Source: Frankia sp.
Lineage (GTDB): Bacteria; Actinomycetota; Actinomycetes; Frankiales; Frankiaceae
DNA: 35,978 bases
Direction of reading: 5' to 3'
Assembly: GCA_019689615.1 (NCBI GenBank)
Contig: JADGHD010000002.1
Span: forward strand, 1 to 35,978
Position 1 is the stretch's first letter; the number at the start of each line of letters is the position of its first letter. Both the position numbers and the translations under genes were made by a program. This document shows, piece by piece, positions 1 through 8,072 of this stretch. A model generated the notes under the pieces. That model worked only from the letters and a program-made list of their open reading frames with translations. It was not told where the DNA came from and did not search any database.

Positions 1-247
1 CGCGAGGTGCTGAAGTTGAAGAGGCGATGCCGGCGGCGTCGGGGCGGAGGCGGTTTCGATTTCGGACGAGAGATGCGCGCCTTCGGGCGCAGGGCGGTTT
101 CTGACGTAGTAGGGCGGTTTCGGACGCGGGGCGGTGTTGGACCGCGGACCCGTTCCAACGCAAGGCGAACGGCAGGGCAGTTGCGGGCACGAGCCCGACC
201 GGCCGGGTGGCCGGTCGGGGAGCTGACATGGGGGGTTGGCTGACGGC

Positions 248-1864
248 ATGAGCGCTGCTGACGGCATCGACGCGGTGGTGGTGGGCGCCGGCCCGAACGG
301 CCTGACGGCGGCCGTGACCCTGGCCGAGGCCGGGTGGCGGGTGCTGGTGCTGGAGGCGGCCGGCCGGCCGGGCGGCGGACTGCGCACCGAGGAGCTGACC
401 CTGCCGGGCTTCCGGCACGACGTGTGCGCGACCGTGCTGGCGCTCGCGGCCGTCTCCCCCGCCCTGCGCGACCGCGCCTGGCTGGGCGACGCCGTCCGCT
501 GGGCACACCCGCCGGTGCCGCTGGCCCACCCGCTCGACCACGCCCCGGCCGCGCTGCTGCGCCGCGACCTCGCCGCGACCGCCGCCGGCCTCGGGCCGCC
601 CGACCCCCGCCGGCCCGGCGACCCGTCCGGGTGGCGGCGGCTCCTGGGACCGCTGGTCGGCCGGCCCGGGGACCACCGGCTGACCGACGCGGTGCTCTCC
701 CCGCTGGACCTCCCGCCGCGGGCGCCGCTGCGGCTGGCCCGGTTCGGCGCGGCGGGGATCTGGTCCGCCCGGGCGCTGGCCCGCGCGGCGCTGCGCGGGG
801 ACGCGGCCCAGGCGCTGTTCGCCGGGCTAACCGCGCACTCGATGCTGGAGCTGGACCAGGCGATGACCGCCGGCTTCGGCCTGCTGCTCGGCGCGGCCGC
901 GCACCAGGCCGGCTGGCCGGTGGCCGTCGGCGGGTCGCAGACGCTGGCCGACGCGCTGGTCCGCCGGCTCCGGGCGCTCGGCGGGGAGCTGCACACCAAC
1001 CACCGGGTCACCAGCCTGCGCGGGCTGCCTCCGGCCAGGGCCGTGCTGCTCGACCTCACCCCACGGCAGCTGCTGCGGCTGGCTGGCGAGCAGCTCCCCG
1101 CCCGCTACCGGGCCGCGCTGGCCCGCTACCGCCACGGGCCGGGCGTGTTCAAGGTCGACTGGGCGCTGGACGGGCCGGTCCCGTGGCGCGACGAGCGGCT
1201 GGCCGGGGCCGGCACGGTCCACCTCGGCGGCACGTTCGCGCAGGTCGCCGCCGCGGAGCGGGCGGTGGCCCTCGGCCGCCACCCGCGGGCGCCGTTCGTG
1301 CTGTTCGTGCAGGCCACGGTCGCCGACCCGAGCCGGGCGCCGGCCGGGCGGCACACCGGCTGGGCCTACTGCCACGTCCCGTACGGCTCACCGGTCGACA
1401 TGACCGACGCCATCGAGGCCCAGGTCGAGCGGTTCGCCCCGGGATTCCGCGACCGGATCCTGGCCCGCCACTCGATGGGCCCGAGGGCGCTGGAGGCGCA
1501 CAACGCCAACGAGATCGGCGGCGACATCGCCGGCGGCACGGCCGACCTGCGCCAGCTCGCCGCCCGGCCGGTCCTCTCCCGCCACCCGTGGGCCACCCCG
1601 CTGCCGTGGCTGTATCTGTGCTCCGCCGCCACCCCACCGGGTCCCGGCGCGCACGGCATGTCCGGCTACCACGCCGCCCGCCTGGCGCTACGCCGGGCCG
1701 CGGGCCGCGACCGCAGCCGGGGCCGAGCCGGCCAGGACGAGCGGGGCGCTCCGTTCGCCGGCGTCCGCCCGTTCGTCGGCGAAGACCCGGTCGGGGCGGC
1801 CCGATCGCGCTCCGAGCAGACCGGACCGGGCCAACGCGGCACGGTGCCGCACCCGGCCAGGTAG
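248..1864 (+). CDS. FAD-dependent oxidoreductase of the phytoene desaturase/amine oxidase type
   Basis: ORF 236..1864; N-terminal dinucleotide-binding motif DAVVVGAGPNGLTAAVTLAEAGWRVLVLEA, C-terminal GAHGMSGYHAARLAL; ATG at 248 in frame. Confidence 0.85.
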   Translation: MSAADGIDAVVVGAGPNGLTAAVTLAEAGWRVLVLEAAGRPGGGLRTEELTLPGFRHDVCATVLALAAVSPALRDRAWLGDAVRWAHPPVPLAHPLDHAPAALLRRDLAATAAGLGPPDPRRPGDPSGWRRLLGPLVGRPGDHRLTDAVLSPLDLPPRAPLRLARFGAAGIWSARALARAALRGDAAQALFAGLTAHSMLELDQAMTAGFGLLLGAAAHQAGWPVAVGGSQTLADALVRRLRALGGELHTNHRVTSLRGLPPARAVLLDLTPRQLLRLAGEQLPARYRAALARYRHGPGVFKVDWALDGPVPWRDERLAGAGTVHLGGTFAQVAAAERAVALGRHPRAPFVLFVQATVADPSRAPAGRHTGWAYCHVPYGSPVDMTDAIEAQVERFAPGFRDRILARHSMGPRALEAHNANEIGGDIAGGTADLRQLAARPVLSRHPWATPLPWLYLCSAATPPGPGAHGMSGYHAARLALRRAAGRDRSRGRAGQDERGAPFAGVRPFVGEDPVGAARSRSEQTGPGQRGTVPHPAR

Positions 1865-2005
1865 GCCGGATCAGGCCCGCGGGCCGAGTCGGCGAGCTCA
1901 GGCGAAGGCGGTGCACGGCGCCGCGTGGGCACGTCCTCGCGGTGCCGCCGTCGTGGACGGGCGTGATCTGGGTCAACGCGCACGCGGCCGCGCGGGCTTG
2001 ACGCA

Positions 2006-2045
2006 GCTAACGCTGTTAGCCAAACTTCTGGCTAACACTGTTAGC
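2006..2045. promoter_or_regulatory. Tandem palindromic operator: GCTAACGCTGTTAGC (2006-2020) and GCTAACACTGTTAGC (2031-2045)
   Basis: Two 15-bp near-identical inverted repeats with 25-bp centre spacing, upstream of a deazaflavin-type reductase and a TetR gene; TTGACG at 1998-2003 could be a -35 box. Confidence 0.75.
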
Positions 2046-2087
2046 CGAGCTGGCCGACCGCCAGCCAACGAGCCGAGGAGGCCCGCT

Positions 2088-2567
2088 GTGACCAGCACGT
2101 CCGCTCCGCCGTCCGCGCCGACGACGGGCTACCGCAAGCTCGGCCGGGCGGCCCGGGTGCTCAACGGGATGGTCGCCGTGCTGGCCAGGACCGGGATCAG
2201 CCTGCGCGGCACCCGGCTGCTGGAGGTCCGCGGCCGGACCAGCGGGCAGCTGCGGCGCACGCCGGTCAACCTGCTCACCCTGGACGGCCGGGAGTACCTG
2301 GTCTCCACCCGCGGCGAGGCCCAGTGGGTGCGCAACCTGCGGGCCGCCGACGGCGAGCTGTACCTGCGGCTCGGCCGCCGCCGCCAGCGCTACCTGGCCA
2401 GCGAGCTGGCCGACGCGGACAGGGTGCCCGTGCTGCGCGCCTACCTGGAGACCTGGAACGCGCAGGTGAAGCCGTTCTTCGGCGATGTCGGGCCGGCCTC
2501 GGCCGACGAGGAGATCGCCGCCGATGCGGCGCGCCACCCGGTGTTCGTCCTGGCCAGGGCCGACTGA
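2088..2567 (+). CDS. Nitroreductase/deazaflavin (F420)-dependent oxidoreductase family (DDN-like)
   Basis: GTG start with GAGGAG RBS; protein ...LNGMVAVLARTGISLRGTRLLEVRGRTSGQLRRTPVNLLTLDGREYLVSTRGEAQWVRNLRAA typical of the family. Confidence 0.8.
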   Translation: MTSTSAPPSAPTTGYRKLGRAARVLNGMVAVLARTGISLRGTRLLEVRGRTSGQLRRTPVNLLTLDGREYLVSTRGEAQWVRNLRAADGELYLRLGRRRQRYLASELADADRVPVLRAYLETWNAQVKPFFGDVGPASADEEIAADAARHPVFVLARAD

Positions 2568-2596
2568 CGGCCGCACGGCAGCGGCATGATCCGGGG

Positions 2597-3220
2597 GTGG
2601 ACCGAGCAGAGGAGATAACGTCACCGCCCGCGCCCCCGGCCGGCCCGGCGCCCCCGGCGGGGCGGCCGGGGCCGCGGATCGCCCCCCGGCCGCAGCCGAC
2701 CCGCCGGCCGGCGCGGGTCCTGGAGATCGTGGCGGCTGCCCGCGCGCTGCTGGCGGTCGAGGGGCCGGAGGCGCTGACCATGCGCCGGCTCGGCGAGGCG
2801 GTCGGCGTCCGGGCCGCGTCGCTGTACAAGCACCTGCCGGGCAAGCCGGCGCTGGAGGCCGCGCTCGTCGAGCTGGCGTTGTTCGAGTTCGGCGACGCGA
2901 CCCACGCCATCGTCGACGCCTCGACCAAGCACGACGTGGTCAGCCGGCTGCTGGCGGAGTACCGCAGGCTCGCCCGCGCGGAAAGCGACCTGTACCGCAT
3001 GGTCCTGTCCAACCGGATCGACCGGACCCTCCTGCCCGCCGGCCTGATCGACTGGTCCGGCGAGCCGTTCTTCCGGGCGACCGGCGACCCGTGGGTGGCC
3101 CAGGCACTGTTCGCCGCCGCGCACGGCGCCGTCATCCTGGAGATCGACCAGGCCTACGCCGACATGTCCGACCTCGACGCCACCTGGCGCGCCCTCGCCG
3201 CCGCCTTCACCCGTCGTTAG
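2597..3220 (+). CDS. TetR family transcriptional regulator
   Basis: RVLEIVAAARALLAVEGPEALTMRRLGEAVGVRAASLYKHLPGKPALEAALVELA is a TetR_N helix-turn-helix; GTG start at 2597. Confidence 0.85.
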   Translation: MDRAEEITSPPAPPAGPAPPAGRPGPRIAPRPQPTRRPARVLEIVAAARALLAVEGPEALTMRRLGEAVGVRAASLYKHLPGKPALEAALVELALFEFGDATHAIVDASTKHDVVSRLLAEYRRLARAESDLYRMVLSNRIDRTLLPAGLIDWSGEPFFRATGDPWVAQALFAAAHGAVILEIDQAYADMSDLDATWRALAAAFTRR

Positions 3221-3242
3221 CGGACGGGCGGGCGCCCGCGGG

Positions 3243-4592
3243 TCAGCGGGCGGCGAGCTCGCGGTCGAGCAGCTCGGCGCGGGCGGTGGCCCGGTCGCGG
3301 GCGGGGCCGGGTGGCAGCAGCCGCCGGCAGGCCTCCCACAGCTCGACGTCGTCCTCGCCGGCCGGGCCCTCCGCCCAGCGCAGCAGCAGCATCGGATCGC
3401 CGCGGCGCAGCAGCCCGGCCCGCACCTCGGCGCGCAGCCGCTCGCGCAGCGCCACCACCGCTGGCGCCACCGACCGGGGAAGCAGGTGGCCGCTCCACAG
3501 GTCGAGCACCCCGGCGTGGTCGCCGCGGGCGAGCAGCCGGCGGACCTCGGCGACGTCGGTGTCCAGCGGCTCGGCCAGCCGGTACGGGCGGGAGCTGACC
3601 ATGACCGGCCCGAGGACCCGGCGTAATCGGGACATCTCCGCCCGCACGGTCACCGGGTCCAGCGGCCGCTCGTCGAGGTCCGCCGCCAGCTCCTCGGCGC
3701 TGCGCCCGTCGGGGTGCTCGGCCAGCAGCAGGAGCAGCTCGGCGTGCCGCTGGGTGATCGGCCGTGGCTGTCCGTCGACCGTCAGCACCGGCCCAGGCCG
3801 CAGCACGGTCAGCCGCGTGCCGGCCCCGCCGGGCGGCCGGGGTGGCGCGGACCGTTGCTGGCGCAGCCGGTGCAGCAGCAGCTCGCGCTCGGCGGCGGCG
3901 ACCGTCGCGGCGATCAGCGCCATCACGCCGGGGTCCGCGGCCCGCCGCACGTTGCCGGTGACGTCGAGGGCGCCGATGAGCCGGCCGTCGGCCGGGTCGT
4001 GCACCGGGCTCGCCGCGCAGCTCCACGGCCGGACCGTGCGCACCCAGTGCTCGGCGGCGGTGACCCTGGCCCGCCGGTCGAGCGCGAGGGCCAGGCCCGG
4101 CGCGTTGGTTCCGGCGTGCGCCTCGTCCCAGCCGGCGCCGGGCATGAAGCCCATCCCCTCGGCCCGGCCGCGGACCGCGCGGTCGCCCTCGACCCACAAC
4201 AGGGTTCCGTCGGCGTCGCTGATCGCGACGATCAGCCCGTCGTCGCTGACCTCGTCGACGAGCAGGTCACGGATGAGCGGGAGTACCGAGCCCAGCGGGT
4301 GTGCCTGCCTGGCCGCGACCAGCTGGTCACCGGTCAGCCGCAGCGGCGGCAGGTTGCGCTCCGGGTCGACGCCGAACCGCCGGGAGCGGGCCCACGAGTC
4401 GACGACGGCCCGCGGCAGTGAACGGCCGACCGCCCGCGCGGCCCAGTCCGGCAGGCGGCCGCCGGCGGCCACCGCGTCGCGTGCCTGGTGGACCAGACGG
4501 GTACTGCCTACGTCCGCTTCGCTGCGCACGGCGATCGCCACCTCCCCCGCGGTCACGCTCCGGCAGGAGCGGCGCGCGTATGGTGAGGTCAC
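3243..4592 (-). CDS. GAF-domain transcriptional regulator with C-terminal winged-helix-like domain
   Basis: N-terminal SWARSRRFGVDPE, GAF-like region (GFMPGAGWDEAHAGTNAPGLAL, AAEHWVRTVRPWSCAASPVHDPADGRLIGALDVTG), then wHTH-like ITQRHAELLLLLAEHPDGRSAEELAADL; divergent from aldehyde dehydrogenase. Confidence 0.75.
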   Translation of the reverse strand: MTSPYARRSCRSVTAGEVAIAVRSEADVGSTRLVHQARDAVAAGGRLPDWAARAVGRSLPRAVVDSWARSRRFGVDPERNLPPLRLTGDQLVAARQAHPLGSVLPLIRDLLVDEVSDDGLIVAISDADGTLLWVEGDRAVRGRAEGMGFMPGAGWDEAHAGTNAPGLALALDRRARVTAAEHWVRTVRPWSCAASPVHDPADGRLIGALDVTGNVRRAADPGVMALIAATVAAAERELLLHRLRQQRSAPPRPPGGAGTRLTVLRPGPVLTVDGQPRPITQRHAELLLLLAEHPDGRSAEELAADLDERPLDPVTVRAEMSRLRRVLGPVMVSSRPYRLAEPLDTDVAEVRRLLARGDHAGVLDLWSGHLLPRSVAPAVVALRERLRAEVRAGLLRRGDPMLLLRWAEGPAGEDDVELWEACRRLLPPGPARDRATARAELLDRELAAR

Positions 4593-4781
4593 ATTGATTC
4601 TGGATCATAGTACGTCAGCGCCGTCGTTCCCGGAGTCCGCATCCGCGGCCGCCCGAGGCGCGCGGGCGGGGCGCGACGCAACCGGATCGCACGCAACCGG
4701 ATTGCAACGTTGCCGGGACTACCGTCCCGGCGGCGGCCCCGGAGACACCGGGCGATCTCCTCACGGAAGGACGCGCAGGCC

Positions 4782-6305
4782 ATGTCCGTCTATGCTCGCC
4801 CAGGCCAGCCTGGCTCTCCCGTCAGCTACGCGTCGCGCTACGACAACATCATCGGCGGCGAGTACCGGCCCCCGGTCCGCGGCCAGTACTTCACCAACCC
4901 CAGCCCGGTCACCGGCGAGGACTTCACCGAGGTCGCCCGGTCGACCGCGGAGGACGTCGAGCTCGCCCTGGACGCCGCCCACGCGGCCGCGCCGGCCTGG
5001 GGGCGCACGTCGGTGGCCGAGCGGGCGGTCATCCTCAACCGGATCGCCGACCGGATGGAGCAGAACCTCGAGCGGCTCGCGGTCGCCGAGACCTGGGACA
5101 ACGGCAAGCCGGTCCGGGAGACGCTGGCCGCGGACATCCCGCTGGCCATCGACCACTTCCGCTACTTCGCCGGCGCCATCCGGGCGCAGGAGGGGACCAT
5201 CTCCGAGCTGGACGCGGACACGGTGGCCTACCACTTCCACGAGCCGCTCGGCGTCGTCGGGCAGATCATCCCGTGGAACTTCCCGATCCTGATGGCGGTG
5301 TGGAAGCTCGCCCCGGCGCTGGCCGCCGGCAACGCGGTGGTCCTCAAGCCGGCCGAGCAGACCCCGGCGTCGATCAACATCCTGTGGGAGCTGATCGCCG
5401 ACCTGATCCCGCCGGGTGTGGTCAACATCGTGCAGGGCTTCGGCGTGGAGGCGGGCAAGCCGCTGGCGTCGTCGAACCGGATCGCCAAGATCGCGTTCAC
5501 CGGCGAGACCACCACCGGCCGGCTGATCATGCAGTACGCCAGCCAGAACCTGATCCCGGTGACCCTGGAGCTCGGCGGCAAGAGCCCGAACATCTTCTTC
5601 GAGGACGTCCTGGCCGCCGACGACGACTTCCAGGACAAGGCGCTCGAGGGGTTCACGATGTTCGCCCTCAACCAGGGCGAGGTCTGCACCTGCCCGAGCC
5701 GGGCCCTCATCCAGCGCTCGATCTACGACGAGTTCCTGGAGAAGGCGGCGATCCGGACCAAGGCCGTCCGCCAGGGCGACCCGCTCGACACCACCACCAT
5801 GATCGGCGCCCAGGCCAGCACCGACCAGCTCGAGAAGATCCTCTCCTACATCGACATTGGCCGGAAGGAGGGCGCCCGGGTGGTGCTCGGCGGCGAGCGC
5901 GCCGAGCTCGGCGGCGACCTGTCCGGCGGCTACTACGTCCAGCCGACGATCTTCGCTGGCGACAACTCGATGCGGGTCTTCCAGGAGGAGATCTTCGGCC
6001 CGGTCGTCGCGGTGACCTCGTTCGACGACTACGCCGACGCCATCAGGATCGCGAACGACACGCTCTACGGCCTCGGCGCCGGTGTGTGGACCCGCAGCGG
6101 CGCCACCGCCTACCGCGCGGGCCGGGAGATCAAGGCCGGCCGGGTCTGGACGAACTGCTACCACCTGTACCCGGCGGCTGCCGCGTTCGGCGGGTACAAG
6201 CAGTCCGGCATCGGCCGGGAGAACCACCGCATGATGCTCGACCACTACCAGCAGACGAAGAACCTGCTCGTCTCCTACTCCCCGAAGGCGATGGGCTTCT
6301 TCTAG
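4782..6305 (+). CDS. Aldehyde dehydrogenase (NAD-dependent, ExaC/acetaldehyde dehydrogenase-like)
   Basis: Motifs [17 protein letters not shown] and [15 protein letters not shown] (catalytic Cys), C-terminal [20 protein letters not shown] at 4782 with upstream GGAAGGA. Confidence 0.95.
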   Translation: MSVYARPGQPGSPVSYASRYDNIIGGEYRPPVRGQYFTNPSPVTGEDFTEVARSTAEDVELALDAAHAAAPAWGRTSVAERAVILNRIADRMEQNLERLAVAETWDNGKPVRETLAADIPLAIDHFRYFAGAIRAQEGTISELDADTVAYHFHEPLGVVGQIIPWNFPILMAVWKLAPALAAGNAVVLKPAEQTPASINILWELIADLIPPGVVNIVQGFGVEAGKPLASSNRIAKIAFTGETTTGRLIMQYASQNLIPVTLELGGKSPNIFFEDVLAADDDFQDKALEGFTMFALNQGEVCTCPSRALIQRSIYDEFLEKAAIRTKAVRQGDPLDTTTMIGAQASTDQLEKILSYIDIGRKEGARVVLGGERAELGGDLSGGYYVQPTIFAGDNSMRVFQEEIFGPVVAVTSFDDYADAIRIANDTLYGLGAGVWTRSGATAYRAGREIKAGRVWTNCYHLYPAAAAFGGYKQSGIGRENHRMMLDHYQQTKNLLVSYSPKAMGFF

Positions 6306-6311
6306 TCGCTC

Positions 6312-6405
6312 GCGGCGCCTGGCCAGCCCACGGGCCCGGACGCCGGCCGCCACCCGCCGGCGGTCCGGGCCACCGGGGCCGGGCCAACGGGTGGCCAGGC
6401 GCCGC
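6312..6405. other. Large intercistronic inverted repeat (hairpin)
   Basis: Perfect 14-bp outer arms GCGGCGCCTGGCCA (6312-6325) / TGGCCAGGCGCCGC (6392-6405), continuing imperfectly inward; lies between the aldehyde dehydrogenase stop and DUF779 start. Confidence 0.7.
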
Positions 6406-6454
6406 CCCGCCAGCCAGCGGCTGTTCCCGCCAGCGGACCGGAAGGAGTTCCGCC

Positions 6455-6967
6455 GTGCCAGACGTGCTCCGGGTCGACGTGACGCCCGCGGCGGCGGCGA
6501 TGCTGCGCAGACTGGCCGCCACGCACGGGCCACTGATGATCCACCAGTCCGGCGGCTGCTGTGACGGCTCGTCGCCGATGTGCTACCCCCGCGGCGACTT
6601 CCTGGTCGGTGACGACGACGTCCTGCTCGGCGTGCTCGACCTGGACAACCCCGCCCACCTCGCCGACCCCGGCGCCTGGGGCGAGAGCCCTCGGACCGCG
6701 CCGCCCACGGCGCCGCTGCCCGGCGACGGGCCGACCGGTGTGCGGGTGCCGGTGTACATCGGGGGCGCGCAGTTCGAGTACTGGGCGCACACCAGGCTGA
6801 CGATCGACCTGGTTCCCGGCCGCGGCGGCGGCTTCAGCCTGGAGGCCCCCGAGGGCTACCGCTTCCTCACCCGCTCCCGGCTGTTCACCGACGAGGAGGC
6901 CGCCGCGCTCGACGCCGCCGGCCCGCCGCACCGCGGCCCACTCCCCCAGCCGGCGCCGACCAGCTGA
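6455..6967 (+). CDS. DUF779 domain protein, partner of aldehyde dehydrogenase
   Basis: GTG start with GAAGGAG RBS; LMIHQSGGCCDGSSPMCYPRGDF motif and IGGAQFEYWAHTRLTIDLVPGRGGGFSLEAPEGYRFLTRSRLF. Confidence 0.85.
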   Translation: MPDVLRVDVTPAAAAMLRRLAATHGPLMIHQSGGCCDGSSPMCYPRGDFLVGDDDVLLGVLDLDNPAHLADPGAWGESPRTAPPTAPLPGDGPTGVRVPVYIGGAQFEYWAHTRLTIDLVPGRGGGFSLEAPEGYRFLTRSRLFTDEEAAALDAAGPPHRGPLPQPAPTS

Positions 6968-7025
6968 GGCGGCGGGGCGGGCGGCGACCGCTTCGGCCGC
7001 GCCGGGCGGCCCGCGGGCTGGCGCG

Positions 7026-7925
7026 TCAGCGGACGAGGAGCACGATCGCCACGGTCAGGCCGAGCGTGATGACGCCGGCCCGCAGGTGGGAGGCGCGCAG
7101 GCGGCGGGCGACCCGCGCGCCGAGCACGCCGCCGAGCGCCGAGGCGACGACGAGGATGCCGGCGTAGGCCCAGGCGATCTCGGCGCTCGCCAGGAAGACG
7201 ACGACGCCGACCAGGTTCACCAGGAACGACAACAGGGTCTTCAGGGCGTTCGTGCGCTGCAGGTCGTCGACGAGCAGGATGCCGAGCACCCCGAGCAGCA
7301 GCACGCCGAGGCCGGCGCCGAAGTAGGAGCCGTACATGCCGGCCACGAAGACCCCGATCCTGGTCGGCCAGGTGGTCGGCGGGACGACGTCGGGGGGCGC
7401 GCCACCGGCCGCCGGTTCCGGGTCCGCGCCCGCGGCGGCCGCGGGCGGCGTGTCCGCGGGCACCGCAGCGGCTCCCGCCGGGACCGGGCTGGTGGGCAGG
7501 GTGCTCGCGGCCGTGCGGACCTGGGCGGCGAGGCGGGCGCGGCGGCGGGCGACGACCGCCGCCAGCCGGGACTGGACCGCCAGCAGCAGGCAGGACAGCA
7601 GGACCAGGAACGGCACGGCCACGTCGAAGCCGTCGGCCGGGGTGATCAGCAGCACGACCGCGCCGGCCAGCCCACCGAGCGCGGCGGCCGGGCCGAGGTC
7701 GCGCAGCCGGCCGGCCTGGCCGGCGAGCTCACGCCGGTACCCGTAAGCCCCGCCTGCGTAGCCGGTGACCAGGCCGGCGGACGAGGTGATGTTGGCGGTG
7801 ACCGCGGGCAGCCCGGCGGCGAGCAGGGCAGGGAAGGCGATCAGCGTGCCACCGCCGGCCACGGCGTTCACCGCGCCGGCCAGCACGCCAGCGCCGGCTG
7901 TCAGCAGCGCGTCCAGTCCGTCCAC
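7026..7925 (-). CDS. Sulfite exporter TauE/SafE (TSUP) family membrane protein
   Basis: AGVLAGAVNAVAGGGTLIAFPALLAAGLPAVTANITSSAGLVTGYAGGAYGYRREL; TM-rich; GTG start at 7925 (alternative 8000). Confidence 0.85.
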   Translation of the reverse strand: MDGLDALLTAGAGVLAGAVNAVAGGGTLIAFPALLAAGLPAVTANITSSAGLVTGYAGGAYGYRRELAGQAGRLRDLGPAAALGGLAGAVVLLITPADGFDVAVPFLVLLSCLLLAVQSRLAAVVARRRARLAAQVRTAASTLPTSPVPAGAAAVPADTPPAAAAGADPEPAAGGAPPDVVPPTTWPTRIGVFVAGMYGSYFGAGLGVLLLGVLGILLVDDLQRTNALKTLLSFLVNLVGVVVFLASAEIAWAYAGILVVASALGGVLGARVARRLRASHLRAGVITLGLTVAIVLLVR

Positions 7926-8072
7926 GCCCAGTACCCTCCGCTCGCTGTGGCGGCCATGCCCGATTGGTGCCGGGCTGACTCTGCTGGCGGCGGGCGGCAC
8001 GGGGCCAGCGCCTGTCCGGCGCAGTGGCGATTCTCACCAGATCACCAGGCCTGGGCCGACGCGGGGGCTGCG

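Noticed and set aside
334-2001. 555-aa plus-strand ORF in an alternative frame of the FAD oxidoreductase
   Set aside because: Arg/Ala/Pro/Gly-only composition, typical out-of-frame translation.
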